Shown: positions 26,013 through 36,863, counted from the first letter of the stretch. The stretch is 64,000 nt of DNA from Saprospiraceae bacterium (GCA_028284395.1 JANQRV010000257.1:1-64000); one strand, 5' to 3'. Program-made: numbers and translations. The notes: generated by a model from the letters alone, not told the origin.

Positions 26013-29000
26013 TTAAAATTTAGATTCTCGTGCCCCGATAAACACAAACGGCGCCCAGTAATAAGGATTAGAATACTCTCTAGATTTGATCATATCCAGC
26101 TGTGCGGCACGCAATGGCGCATATTTATCCGATCCATCTTTCGCCAACTTCGAATAATAGTCTAAAAACAATTGGTTTGTCGATTCGTCGGCTACCTCCC
26201 AGAGGCTCAAAATTACCGATGGTGTTCCAGCATACATCAAAGCTCTGGTAAAACCCACCATCCCTTCACCCCGCACCAATTTCCCAAGGCCAGTTTGACA
26301 AGCGGCAAGCGTCACTAAATCTGCGTTGAAGTCTAAATCAAAGATTTCGTACATGTTTAAGCAGCCATCTTCTTGGGCGCCAGGCTGAAGGAGTATGCTG
26401 CTAAAATCAGGAGTTTCATCATTAATTACCCCATGAGTGGCGAAATGAAGATAACGGTAGTTAGTTAAATCGAGGGACTTAAAAGCGCTTTCATTGGCTT
26501 GGTCATCCACGATCGTGGTACTTTGGTTTATTGAGAACAAATCCCCCAATCGATCTATTGAAGAAGCAATGGTAACAAGATTGCCGTAGATATTGTCATC
26601 ATTCGTACAATTCGTGTTCTTAAACTCGGAAACGCCTAAACCGAAAAAGTCTCGCTCAGGTATATTTTCCTGGCCTTCTTTTGTCCTTTCAAAATGCAGT
26701 AGGGTTGATGAAGGATAGTAAGAAATTGGGTGATCTTGAATCAGATATTGATAGTCTTGATAATCCTTTTGCTCTTTATCCTTGATAAGCAATTCAAAAG
26801 GTAAATAGTTGAGAAATCCATCCGGAATCAAGATTATCTTTTTACCACGTATCAAGCCAGTAGAATCGAGAGGAGCCCACAGTTTTTCGTAAAGTGAATT
26901 AGAAAACCTAAAAAAAGCCTCATTCTTATTGGATCCTAATTCATCCAATATTAAATCGGGAGTTCCTTTTGCGATTAGACTTTCTCTTAGCTTTCCTAGA
27001 GTATCTGCCAAGGGTGAAGGATTACCTAGGTTTAGTATCTCAAAATCAGCTCTAGTGCATATTCCTGCAAATACATTTTGATTGCCCAGAAAATAGCTAA
27101 TAAGTGCCTCGTCTTCATTTAACACGGTCTGTATCTTTTCCAGGGCAGTAACCTCTAAAGATAGTGATTTGGAAATCTTTGGAGAAATGAGTTTAATTAG
27201 GTCGTTTATCTCCCATTTTTCTTGTTGCAAGCTATCCCTTAGCAAAATTAATTTTGCTCGTTTATCATAATCGAGATCGCCCAAAAGATATTGATCAAGT
27301 CCCTGCAAATTAGACTTAACTTTTTCAGATCTGTCCTTTAAAAAGCTTGACCTTGCAGACTGTTGGAGGTAAGTAGAAAAGATAGCATTCAATCGTTTGA
27401 GTTTACCCAACTGCGAAAAATAGATTGCTTTTTTGTAATCTTTCAATTGAAGGGTCGCTTCTATTCCAATCTCCAGAACTCCCAAATTCTTTCTTGCATT
27501 TAATTGAGAATTCACCGAACCTTCCCATGAGTCACCAAAGTCTCCGACCAGGTTGAAGTATTTTTGGACGTAAAATAAAGTAGAATCATATTTTGACTTA
27601 TAATAGTAGGCATAGGCAATATTGCTGTATGAGGGGTATAATCCTTCTACAACTTGAAGTTTCTCGAACATCTCGATAGCTCTTCGGTACCAAAAAGTTG
27701 CAGATGAATATTGAGCGCCTGCGAAATGTATATATCCGATATTAGTATATGTCCTAGCGAGGTCAGTACTATCCCCTAATTTCTCTTGGATTTCTTTAGC
27801 TCTTTGATGATAGTCGAGAGCAGCTGAAAACAACTTTTGACTCTGATAAGCATAGCCGATGTTGCCATACGTAGATGCTGCTTCTTCCTCTAATTTTAGT
27901 CGCTCACAAATGATTTCCGCTTTACGGAACCATTTTAATGATTCCGTAAATTGATTCTGGGAAAAAAAGGAGGTTCCAATATTATTGTAGACCGAAATGA
28001 GTTCCGGCCCGTTTTCAAACTGCTCAAATATTTCATATGCCTTGGTATACCAGGAAAAAGACTCCGTATACTCACCCAAGTTATGGTATATATTCCCAAT
28101 TTTGTTGTAGGATTTTGCAAGATCAAATGAATGCCCCAATTGTTTTTGTAAATCCTTCCCTCTATGAAACCAGATTAGTGCCTCTCGATTTTGTCCCAGG
28201 CTGAGATAAACTTCTCCCATTTTATCATAGGTACCGGTTAATTCTGAATCGAAAGAGAGTTGTTCTCGAATTTCAATAGCTTTCTGGTACCAGGCAATGG
28301 CCTCTTTAAAGCGATTTTCTTGGTTATGAATAAAACCAATATTATTATAGGAAGTGGCCAACTTTGCCTCAAGACCTAAATTTTTCTGCAAAAAAATAGC
28401 TTTATTATACCACTCCAAAGCTTCAATATACTTCGCTTGTTGTATATAATTATAGCCGATATTGTGAAATGTATTAGCTAACTCCTGGGTTAATCCAAGT
28501 TGTTCCTGAACGGTAATCGCTTTGAAATACCAATCAAGAGCTTCCACATACCTGTTTAGCTTATCAAGGACTATTCCTAAATTATTGTAGGACACAGCCA
28601 ATTGATTCTCTGCTCTGGTATTTTCCCAGATGCCAATAGCTTTACGGTACCAAGTTAATGCCATTTCGAAATCACCTCGTTTCCTCCAAACATAACCTAG
28701 GTTATGATAAGTAATAGCTTTTTCAGATTCCCTTTCGAGAATAGAGGCAATATCATGAGCAAGCTGATAAAGCAAAATAGAAGATTCTAATTCATTTTTG
28801 TTGATGAATAAGCTCCCTGTTCTCAAACACGAATAAATGCCTGCTGAGTCGAGGCTTATTTCATGCTTAAGCAATCGCCCAATTCGGGATAGGTTTCGTT
28901 GTAAATAAGAACTAGAATAGAAAAAACCAGTATCATCAAGAACCCCTTCTTCCTTTCCATCTATGCTCCAAACTCTCAATTTCCCTGCTAGTTCACCGTT

Positions 29001-29300
29001 CTTAAATGTTCCTTGTCTCCTTAATTGACCATTCAAATAGTACCATGAACATAAACCTTCTAAGATCTGAGGATTAGTCGAAGTCATTTGGCCTTCAAAG
29101 AAAAGTTTACCTGTCATGTAAAAGTCTCTCACCTGACCAACCGGTTTTCGGAATTTATCATAAGTAATTATTCGATAGTATTCGGCGTTGTCTCTCGTAG
29201 TTGGCTTCCAGTCTATGGTAAAATATTCGGTTTTCTGAGAGAATAGGAAGAAATTCATCAGTTGAAATATTACCAGCAAAGTTGAAGTTCTTGAAAACAT
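26013..29300 (-). CDS. MORN-TPR-CHAT protease paralogue 2
   Basis: 1095 residues with an ordinary signal peptide (MFSRTSTLLVIFQLMNF, cut near LFSQ) and no lipobox, so a soluble periplasmic or further secreted product is expected. The MORN module is shifted in sequence (TEYFTIDWKPTTRDN). Ten TPRs (about 190-600) are rich in the WYRKAI and YNNIG forms. A linker (about 640-760) lacks the EKSKAR motif of most siblings and reads LGKLKRLNAIFS there. The CHAT pair is H956 and C1001. The stop of the upstream gene is 10 bp from this start, so translation within one transcript is likely. Confidence 0.92.
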   Translation of the reverse strand: MFSRTSTLLVIFQLMNFFLFSQKTEYFTIDWKPTTRDNAEYYRIITYDKFRKPVGQVRDFYMTGKLFFEGQMTSTNPQILEGLCSWYYLNGQLRRQGTFKNGELAGKLRVWSIDGKEEGVLDDTGFFYSSSYLQRNLSRIGRLLKHEISLDSAGIYSCLRTGSLFINKNELESSILLYQLAHDIASILERESEKAITYHNLGYVWRKRGDFEMALTWYRKAIGIWENTRAENQLAVSYNNLGIVLDKLNRYVEALDWYFKAITVQEQLGLTQELANTFHNIGYNYIQQAKYIEALEWYNKAIFLQKNLGLEAKLATSYNNIGFIHNQENRFKEAIAWYQKAIEIREQLSFDSELTGTYDKMGEVYLSLGQNREALIWFHRGKDLQKQLGHSFDLAKSYNKIGNIYHNLGEYTESFSWYTKAYEIFEQFENGPELISVYNNIGTSFFSQNQFTESLKWFRKAEIICERLKLEEEAASTYGNIGYAYQSQKLFSAALDYHQRAKEIQEKLGDSTDLARTYTNIGYIHFAGAQYSSATFWYRRAIEMFEKLQVVEGLYPSYSNIAYAYYYKSKYDSTLFYVQKYFNLVGDFGDSWEGSVNSQLNARKNLGVLEIGIEATLQLKDYKKAIYFSQLGKLKRLNAIFSTYLQQSARSSFLKDRSEKVKSNLQGLDQYLLGDLDYDKRAKLILLRDSLQQEKWEINDLIKLISPKISKSLSLEVTALEKIQTVLNEDEALISYFLGNQNVFAGICTRADFEILNLGNPSPLADTLGKLRESLIAKGTPDLILDELGSNKNEAFFRFSNSLYEKLWAPLDSTGLIRGKKIILIPDGFLNYLPFELLIKDKEQKDYQDYQYLIQDHPISYYPSSTLLHFERTKEGQENIPERDFFGLGVSEFKNTNCTNDDNIYGNLVTIASSIDRLGDLFSINQSTTIVDDQANESAFKSLDLTNYRYLHFATHGVINDETPDFSSILLQPGAQEDGCLNMYEIFDLDFNADLVTLAACQTGLGKLVRGEGMVGFTRALMYAGTPSVILSLWEVADESTNQLFLDYYSKLAKDGSDKYAPLRAAQLDMIKSREYSNPYYWAPFVFIGARESKF

Positions 29301-29310
29301 ATTTTACGTA

Positions 29311-32300
29311 TCAAATTTTGGAATAGCGCTCCCCAATAAACACAAACGGCGCCCAAAAATCAGGATTGGAATAACTATTGATTGATCCAATCATTTTCAG
29401 TTTAGTCGCTCTTAACGGAACAATCTTGTCTTCGGCTCCTTCACTAGTTAGCTCTTCATAATAATTGAAGAACAATTGATTTGTGGAAAGATCCTCTACC
29501 TCCCATAGACTGAGAATGAGGGAAGAACTTCCTGCGTGCATTAGCGCGTGTGTAAACCCGACCATTCCTTCGCCCTTGACTAATTTGCCGAGAGCAGTTT
29601 CGCATGCTGATAAAGTAACCAAATCAGCATTTAGTTGAAGGTCAAATATTTCATAAAGATTCAAGCATCCATCTTCAAATTCTCCCGATTGGAGCAATAT
29701 ACTACTGAATTCAGGCATTTCTGAGTTGATGATACCATGAGTAGAGAAGTGCAGGTAGCGGTAATCACTTAAAGCAGCTTTTTTAAGGTTTCCCTCATTT
29801 GCGCTTTCATCGATAAGGACCGCAGAGCGTTCCTTTGGAAATAGGCTCTGAATGGCATTGATATGAAGAGTCTGATTTGACAAGTCACCGAAAAATCTGC
29901 CGGTATTGGTGCAATTGGCATTTTCAAATTTGGAGTTAGCGACACCAAAAAAATCCAATGGGGGCTTCCGCTGATTCGAAGAATCAACCCGATAGTAATG
30001 GAATGATGTAGCGGATGGATAATAGGAAATCCCGTATTCTCTAATCAGATATTGATATTCTGAGTACTCCTTCTGCGTTTTATCTTTTATGATTATTTCA
30101 AATGGTAAATAATTTAGGTAGCCATCCGGAACCAAAATTATCTTCTTATGTTCCAAAAGTCCAGTTGAATCCAACTTTGCCCAGATTGCCTGATAAATAT
30201 TCTGGGAGATCTGAAAGAATTTTTCGTCAAGGTTAATCTGTTTGAGACGGTCATCTTTGAGCAAAACAATTTTTTGTTGCTCGATAAACTCCTGTCTAAA
30301 TCTATCAACTAACTTACTAATCTCGGCGGACGATCCAAGTTTAAGTGATTTCTTTGTCTCTTGAGCGATTATTAAGGCAAAAACGTCAGCACCATTGATT
30401 GAGAAACTAATAAGTACTTCATCCCTATTTAGCACATCCTGGATTTGTTTAGAATTGGCAGTTTTAGGATAAACTAGGCTCATAAAATTCGGAGCGTTAA
30501 TTCTTCCTTGTTCTGTAACATCCCTCAATAATTGATAGAGGCTATCCCGTTCTCTAATTAGATCTTTTCTGACCTTAACATTTAAATTTCTATTCAAATA
30601 TTGGTTGATCGAAATAAGTTGACTTTCAACGGATTCATATCTTCTCCGGAGCCACGACGGAATTTTTTTTGAGTCATTGGCCCCTTGAACAATCAGATCA
30701 GAAAGTTTACCTGCTCGTTCTTTCTCCGAAAGTGTAAAAGCCATTTCGAAATCCTCCATTAAAAATGCACACTCCAAAGCAATTTCCAGGGCATCAAGAC
30801 TTTCATTCACAAAGGATTGACGATGATCCTCTAATTTGTTAGTGCTTCTCAATCGATCGTTGATTTCGATATTCTTGATAGCATAATATAGTGCCGAATC
30901 AAGGCGGTTATAATCGTGGTAATAAATCGAAGACATTTTCAGATAGGCCCTTGATAATTCTATCTCCAAACCCAGTCTTTTAGCGGTTTTTATTGCCTCT
31001 TTGTACCATAATATAGCACGAGAAAGCTCTCCGGACAGTTGAAGGTTTTCAGCAATTGCCCTGTAGCTTCTAGGGAGGGTTGATTCAAAACCTAATTTCT
31101 CTTGAATATCCTTCGCCTTATGATGGAAAATCAATGCTAAACTGTAGTTCTTTTTAGAAAAAAAGATATCTCCAAGATTGTTGTAAGTCTTTGAAAGTTC
31201 AGCCCTATAGCCGTAATTTTCCTGCAATTCCATGGCCTTCTTCTGCCATTTCAGCGCTTCGTCAGTTTTACCTAAATGGTAAAATACATGGCCGATTTGG
31301 CCTAAAGTCAAGGAATAAAACCACGTCTCATTTTCCAAATCTTCGAAAAGATCCAGTGCTTTTTTATGCCATGCAAGTGCCTCCAAATAGTCTTTACGAA
31401 AGCCGTGCAATGTAGCGATATTATTACAGGACATAGCAAGACTAAGTTTTGCATTCAACTTCAAAGAGATTTCTCTGGCTTTCTGGTACCACTTTAAAGC
31501 AGCATCAAGATTTCCTATATTGCGATAGGCCACGCCCATATTGTTGTAGATTGTAGCCAACTTGTCATCCATATTCGATTGCTCTACTAACTCTCTGGCT
31601 TTATTGTAAAAGTCCAAGGCCTTCTCTGGTTTGCCTTTCTTTCTGTAGATTATGCCAATATTGCTGTAAGTACCGGGAAGTAAATTAATTAGTGCCAATC
31701 TTTCCTGAATATCTCTTCCAGCTTCATAAAAGGAAAGAGCCAGATCAAAATTCCCTAGAAGATCGTGGATTCCGCCCATATTGCTAAAGGAAATAGAGAG
31801 TGACGTTTTCTGATCTAGACGCTCTTCGATCTCAATTGCTTGGCCGTACCATTTTAATGCTTGCTGAAAGTCACCAGTTATGCGGTAGAAATAGGCAAGC
31901 TCTTCGTAGCATTTAGCTAATTTATTCTCCTTCTTTTCTTTCCACGAGATATCATGTGCCAGCTGAAATAATTTCAAGGATTCCTTGTATATTTTTTCAC
32001 GAATGAGTGCTTTACCAATGTTGAGCAATTCATCAATCGAGGTGGTGTCAAATTTTAGACCGAAAGGAACTCCAACTTGGTTGAAGATGTTCAAGGCATA
32101 ATCCTCTGAGAAGAAATAACCGTCCTTACTGATTACCCCTTCTTCTTTTCCCTCTTCACTCCATATCCGGACGGTACTGAGAGCTCTTCCATTTTGATAG
32201 AAGGCTTCCTTTCTTTTTTCTCCATTTTGGTGATACCAAGTACATTTTCCCTCATAGGCATTCGGATTCACCGAAACCATCTTTCCTTCAAAAAGCAATT

Positions 32301-32490
32301 CTCCAGTGATGTAGTAGTCCTTGACCGTTCCTACCGGTTGGCCGTGCTCGTTATAGGTGATCTTTCTAAAATAATCTGCTCCTTCCTTAACTGCTACACT
32401 CTTCCATTCGGCATCATAATATTCAACCGTCTGTGACCAGCCAGCAGAAAAAGCAAGCAAGCAAAATGTTAGAAATAAGTTTGTTTTCAT
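29311..32490 (-). CDS. MORN-TPR-CHAT protease paralogue 3
   Basis: I chose the ATG at 32490, five codons inside the longest frame, because it gives MKTNLFLTFCLLAFSAGWSQ, matching the starts of two siblings and leaving the usual 15-bp gap. 1059 residues with a non-lipoprotein signal peptide. The MORN module keeps WYHQNGEKRKEAFYQNG. About nine TPRs follow, of which several are diverged. The CHAT pair is H918 (FSTHGIIN) and C963 (LSACETALG). This is the most divergent CHAT C-terminus of the array (MHAGSSSLILSLWEV and a SYSNPDFWAPF end) and seems to have escaped the homogenisation seen in its neighbours. Confidence 0.9.
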   Translation of the reverse strand: MKTNLFLTFCLLAFSAGWSQTVEYYDAEWKSVAVKEGADYFRKITYNEHGQPVGTVKDYYITGELLFEGKMVSVNPNAYEGKCTWYHQNGEKRKEAFYQNGRALSTVRIWSEEGKEEGVISKDGYFFSEDYALNIFNQVGVPFGLKFDTTSIDELLNIGKALIREKIYKESLKLFQLAHDISWKEKKENKLAKCYEELAYFYRITGDFQQALKWYGQAIEIEERLDQKTSLSISFSNMGGIHDLLGNFDLALSFYEAGRDIQERLALINLLPGTYSNIGIIYRKKGKPEKALDFYNKARELVEQSNMDDKLATIYNNMGVAYRNIGNLDAALKWYQKAREISLKLNAKLSLAMSCNNIATLHGFRKDYLEALAWHKKALDLFEDLENETWFYSLTLGQIGHVFYHLGKTDEALKWQKKAMELQENYGYRAELSKTYNNLGDIFFSKKNYSLALIFHHKAKDIQEKLGFESTLPRSYRAIAENLQLSGELSRAILWYKEAIKTAKRLGLEIELSRAYLKMSSIYYHDYNRLDSALYYAIKNIEINDRLRSTNKLEDHRQSFVNESLDALEIALECAFLMEDFEMAFTLSEKERAGKLSDLIVQGANDSKKIPSWLRRRYESVESQLISINQYLNRNLNVKVRKDLIRERDSLYQLLRDVTEQGRINAPNFMSLVYPKTANSKQIQDVLNRDEVLISFSINGADVFALIIAQETKKSLKLGSSAEISKLVDRFRQEFIEQQKIVLLKDDRLKQINLDEKFFQISQNIYQAIWAKLDSTGLLEHKKIILVPDGYLNYLPFEIIIKDKTQKEYSEYQYLIREYGISYYPSATSFHYYRVDSSNQRKPPLDFFGVANSKFENANCTNTGRFFGDLSNQTLHINAIQSLFPKERSAVLIDESANEGNLKKAALSDYRYLHFSTHGIINSEMPEFSSILLQSGEFEDGCLNLYEIFDLQLNADLVTLSACETALGKLVKGEGMVGFTHALMHAGSSSLILSLWEVEDLSTNQLFFNYYEELTSEGAEDKIVPLRATKLKMIGSINSYSNPDFWAPFVFIGERYSKI

Positions 32491-32505
32491 AATTTCTTGA
32501 TTCAT

Positions 32506-35500
32506 TTAAAATTTAGACTCCCGAGCTCCAATAAACACAAACGGTGCCCAGTAATATGGATTAGCATACTCTCCAGATTCAATCATTTTCAATTGAGCGG
32601 ATCGTAAAGGCGCATATTTATCCGATCCATCTTTCGCTAACTTCGAATAATAGTCTAAAAACAATTGGTTAGTCGATTCGTCAGCTACCTCCCAAAGGCT
32701 TAGAATCACAGATGGGGTGCCGGCATACATTAGCGCTCGGGTAAAACCCACCATGCCCTCTCCTCTCACCAATTTACCAAGTCCAGTTTGACAAGCTGCC
32801 AAGGTTACCAAATCCGCATTAAAGTCCAGCTCAAATATTTCATACATATTCAGACAGCCGTTCTCTTGGTCATCGGGTCGGAGTAAAATGCTGCTAAAGT
32901 CAGGTGTTTCAGTATCAATAGTCCCATGAGTAGCAAAATGCAGATATCGGTAATTAGTCATGTCCAGAGACTTAAACTCGCTTTCACTTGCCTGCTCATT
33001 GAGTAAAGTCACACCTTGATCTGACCCGAATAAGTCGCCCAGTTGATCAATTGAGGCTGCTATCGTACTCAAATCGGCGTAGACATTGTCATTATTGGTA
33101 CAATTAGAGTTTTCAAACTCAGTAATGCCTAGTCCAAAGAAGTTCTTAGTTGGCAATTCTTTTTCATGCTCCTTTGTTCTTTCATAATATAGCACAGTAG
33201 CCGACGGATAGTAAGAAATAGTGTAATCGTGAATCAAGTAATTGTACTCCTCGTAAGCTTTTTGCTCCACGTCGTTAATGAGCAATTCAAACGGCAAATA
33301 ATTAAGAAAACCATCTGGAACTATAATGACTTTCTTGTCTTTGAGAAGACCAGTGGAATCCAATGGTGACCAAATTTTTTGATAGAGTTCACTTGATAAT
33401 TCAAAGAACTGCTCATCAACACCACTTTGCAATATCACATCTTGTCTCTGAATGGCTAGCTTTTGGCCAGGCACCAAATTATTCCGATAATTTTCCACTA
33501 AAAGCCTTAAACTATTAGAAGATCCAAGGTCAATCATTTTCATCAAGGAGGAAGTGATTAGTAATGCAAAAGTCTTTTTTTTACCAGAAAAGTAACTAAC
33601 CACTACTTCATTTTGTCGCAAAATAGATTTTAACTGTTCGAGATCGATGTTATCGGAGTACGTGAGCCCACAATAATCAGTAGAAATCAACTTAATTTGA
33701 TCCCTTGCTTCTTGCCAAAGCATATACAAGCTGTCCCTTTGAGCTGTAAGGTTTCTTCGCAATTCGACCACAATATCTTTTGACAATTTCATCTCTAATG
33801 CACTAATACGATCTTTCAGAGAACGCTCTGTTACTAATTGGTATGCGGGAATATCTTTTGCAACGATTCCTTTTTGGAATAATAGATCCGATAAACTCCG
33901 AGCTTTCGATTTTTCAGAAATTTTGAAAGCAAGCGGAAGTCTTTGTAGCTGAAATGCACTTTCCAAACCGATTTCAATCGCATTTAATGCCTTCAAAACA
34001 AACAACTGTCTGTTCCTTTCTCCTGCGTTAAATTCTCGTAAATTCTCACCTAGATCAATACTTTTTTGTGCATAATGAAGTGCTGAATCTGACCGCGAGA
34101 TCTTGTGAAATGTTGAAGCCATGTTGCTGTAAGAACTAACCAAATAAAGGCGGTCCTGTATGAACTCAAAAAATTGATTAGCCGCCGTGTATAGATCTAA
34201 AGCTTGTTCATAGTTGCCAAGAGTATCATAGACAACTGCCATATTGTTATACGATACAGCAAGGCTATGCTTCAACTTCAGACTATCACAAAGTACTTTC
34301 GCCTTCTTAAAGGAGCTCAAAGCTTCTTCATAATTCCCTTTAGAAAAATGACAAAATCCGATATTGTTATAAGATTGAGTCAAACCAATCCGTAGTCCCA
34401 AACTTTCTCTAATATCTCTTGCCTTGCCATACCAATAAATTGCCAGTTCAAAATCCTCCTGTAAATTATATACCACCGCAATATTATCTAAGTTTTGGGC
34501 CAGTTCGACTTTCATCCCGGCCCCCTCAATTATACCCTTTGCTTTCTCCAACCAATTCATTGCTTCTTCGAAATCGCTTTGCGTTATCTTGAGTAATCCA
34601 ATATTGTTATAGGAATAGGCAAGGAATATCTGCAGCCCAAGTCTTTCCTCAATTGCCATTGCTTTTTTATGCCAATTTAATGCCATATCATACTTCCCCT
34701 GCATACGACAGATTTCAGCCATGTTATTAAATGTTATCACAAGATCTAGCTCTGCCCCTAGACTATCTCTAATATTCAAAGCTTCTTTATGCCACCGGAC
34801 TGCATCTTCATATCTACCCTGAGCCCGATAGACCTCGGCTATATTATTGTAGGTTGTTGCCAAAGGTGACAATAATCCAGTTCTTTCTCTGACATGTCTG
34901 GCCTTATGATGCCAAGACAATGCCTCATCATATTGGCCTACCATGACATAAACTTCTGCGATTGCATTGAAGCTGAAAGAAACATCTATTTCTAGGCCCA
35001 GTTTTTCCCGAATTTCCTTTCCTTTGAAGAGTAAATCTAAGGCTTTCCTAAACTCTCCCTTTGATTTATAGACTCCTGCAATATTGTCGTAAGAAATGGC
35101 AATTGGGACTTCCAATTTCAAACGTTTCCGAACCTGAAGAGACCTTTCAAACCAATCAAGGGCAACATCTTGATTACCACGTGCTCCATAAATTTCACCT
35201 AAGTTATCAAACGAAGTCGCAAGGTCTACCTCCGACCCTAAACGTTCTTTAATCAACAGTCCCTTTCTATACCAGCTTAATGCTTCATCAAATCTACCGC
35301 TTGCACTGCAAGCCCCACCAATATCGTCGTACGAATAAGCCAGTTCGACTTCTTGGCCCAATCGCTTGCGGATTTCTGTGGCTTTTTGATACCATTTCAG
35401 AGCTTCCTCGTACCAGCCTTGGGAGTGGTGGGCCTGTCCAATATTGCTATAGGTTTGGGCCAAACCTGAATCATGATTCATTCTTTTACAGAGTCTCTCA

Positions 35501-36756
35501 GCTTTGTAGTGCCAGTGTAAAGCCTGTTCAACAAGGCCTTGAGATTTATAAACAACACCAAAATTATTGTAAATGCTTACCAGCTGCTGTTCATTACCTA
35601 ATCTTTGAAAAATCACCATAGATTTATTGTTCCAGATTAGCGACTGTGCAAGTCTGCCTTGAGTCTGATAAATCGCGCCGATATTTTTATACGTAGAGGC
35701 CAGGGCATCATCAGGCCCAAAGATTTCCCTGATTGTCGTTGCTTTATTGTACCACTTTAATGCTTCATCATGATTTCCCCTTTGTGCACAGATAAACCCA
35801 ATATTGTGGTAAGACTCAGCTAAACCTGTCTCCAGACCAAGCCATTCGCGAATTTCGAGAGCTTTGGTGTGCCATTTCATAGCTTGATCAAAATTTCCCT
35901 GATATCCATATACCATACCAATATTATTATAGCCCGTGGCCAATTCCGCCTTCCAGCCCAACTCTTCCAGAAGATCCTTGGTCTTCATATGCCAAATTAA
36001 AGCCTCATTATAGATTCCTTGGTCTAGGTAAAACCAACCAATTTTATTAGAAGCAGAAACCTGTTCCTTCTTGTCTCCTGCTTCCAAGAGAAGGCTATAG
36101 CCTTCTTTAAACCAAGCAACTGCTTCATCATTTAAGTTTGCAGCATTAAGCAACAATCCGATCTGAGAATAAATTATACCCAAAAACCTCAGTTTATCTG
36201 CCGTCAATAAAGACAGATCATGAGCAAGGAGAAAAGAGAAAAGTCCTTGCCAATGTAGCCCATTATCTTTATAGGATTGACCAAGGTCAATGAAATAAAA
36301 AACAGAGTTCGAGTCTACTATTCCTTCATCTATCAGAAGGCCATCTAATTTTTTCACTTCTTTTGCCAAAAAGCCTTCAGTAAAGTAGGGTACCTCATTG
36401 TCTGCCTTGGTCTCATTACGTTTATTCTTAAATGTCGGCTTCTCTTGTAAAATTCCATTTTTGAATATTCCATAAAAGCTCCTTTTTCCGGTATCATTGA
36501 ACCAACTACATTCTCCATCAAGCACATCAGGATTCACTGAACACAATGAACCTTCAAACTCCAATACTCCATCCGTTGAAAAATCCCGAACCTTACCCAC
36601 AGGCTTGCCATACGCATCATAAGTAATCTCTCGATAGTACGCTGCCATTTCTTCGGAATCTAATCGATTCCAATTCGTATCGTAGTATTCAGTAATTTGA
36701 GCCATTAAAGGACAAGCTACTACCAACCAAATGCCAACAAGTTGGAATATTCGCAT
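32506..36756 (-). CDS. MORN-TPR-CHAT protease paralogue 4, longest with about 18 TPRs
   Basis: At 1416 residues this is the largest member. The signal peptide (MRIFQLVGIWLVVACPLMAQ) has a possible lipobox VVAC at C15. The MORN module (about 20-110) is followed by a variant linker (KNKRNETKADNEVPYF), then about 18 consecutive TPRs (about 190-920), roughly twice the family's usual number. The linker holds the SEKSKARSLSDLL motif. The CHAT pair is H1277 (FATHGTID) and C1322. The gene starts at the 107-bp spacer copy B and is probably the first gene of a unit running through to 22821. The extended solenoid could bind a larger or multivalent ligand. Confidence 0.93.
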   Translation of the reverse strand: MRIFQLVGIWLVVACPLMAQITEYYDTNWNRLDSEEMAAYYREITYDAYGKPVGKVRDFSTDGVLEFEGSLCSVNPDVLDGECSWFNDTGKRSFYGIFKNGILQEKPTFKNKRNETKADNEVPYFTEGFLAKEVKKLDGLLIDEGIVDSNSVFYFIDLGQSYKDNGLHWQGLFSFLLAHDLSLLTADKLRFLGIIYSQIGLLLNAANLNDEAVAWFKEGYSLLLEAGDKKEQVSASNKIGWFYLDQGIYNEALIWHMKTKDLLEELGWKAELATGYNNIGMVYGYQGNFDQAMKWHTKALEIREWLGLETGLAESYHNIGFICAQRGNHDEALKWYNKATTIREIFGPDDALASTYKNIGAIYQTQGRLAQSLIWNNKSMVIFQRLGNEQQLVSIYNNFGVVYKSQGLVEQALHWHYKAERLCKRMNHDSGLAQTYSNIGQAHHSQGWYEEALKWYQKATEIRKRLGQEVELAYSYDDIGGACSASGRFDEALSWYRKGLLIKERLGSEVDLATSFDNLGEIYGARGNQDVALDWFERSLQVRKRLKLEVPIAISYDNIAGVYKSKGEFRKALDLLFKGKEIREKLGLEIDVSFSFNAIAEVYVMVGQYDEALSWHHKARHVRERTGLLSPLATTYNNIAEVYRAQGRYEDAVRWHKEALNIRDSLGAELDLVITFNNMAEICRMQGKYDMALNWHKKAMAIEERLGLQIFLAYSYNNIGLLKITQSDFEEAMNWLEKAKGIIEGAGMKVELAQNLDNIAVVYNLQEDFELAIYWYGKARDIRESLGLRIGLTQSYNNIGFCHFSKGNYEEALSSFKKAKVLCDSLKLKHSLAVSYNNMAVVYDTLGNYEQALDLYTAANQFFEFIQDRLYLVSSYSNMASTFHKISRSDSALHYAQKSIDLGENLREFNAGERNRQLFVLKALNAIEIGLESAFQLQRLPLAFKISEKSKARSLSDLLFQKGIVAKDIPAYQLVTERSLKDRISALEMKLSKDIVVELRRNLTAQRDSLYMLWQEARDQIKLISTDYCGLTYSDNIDLEQLKSILRQNEVVVSYFSGKKKTFALLITSSLMKMIDLGSSNSLRLLVENYRNNLVPGQKLAIQRQDVILQSGVDEQFFELSSELYQKIWSPLDSTGLLKDKKVIIVPDGFLNYLPFELLINDVEQKAYEEYNYLIHDYTISYYPSATVLYYERTKEHEKELPTKNFFGLGITEFENSNCTNNDNVYADLSTIAASIDQLGDLFGSDQGVTLLNEQASESEFKSLDMTNYRYLHFATHGTIDTETPDFSSILLRPDDQENGCLNMYEIFELDFNADLVTLAACQTGLGKLVRGEGMVGFTRALMYAGTPSVILSLWEVADESTNQLFLDYYSKLAKDGSDKYAPLRSAQLKMIESGEYANPYYWAPFVFIGARESKF

Positions 36757-36863
36757 AGCGTTTCAAGTTTTACTTAAATCGAGACAACATCAATAAGCTA
36801 GTTTTTCTTGATCGATGCAATACTCACATTGTAGTATAGAATCTATAAGAACGAAAATTTTTC
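36757..36863 (-). repeat. 107-bp spacer, copy B (probable promoter region)
   Basis: The spacer has the same length as copy A at 22714-22820 and aligns with it without gaps, sharing GTTTCAAGTTTTACTTAA next to the start codon, CAATAAGC, and CACATTGTAGTATA. Divergence is highest in the 25 bp next to the upstream gene's stop. It separates the 49319-36864 group from the 36756-22821 group. Confidence 0.7.
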
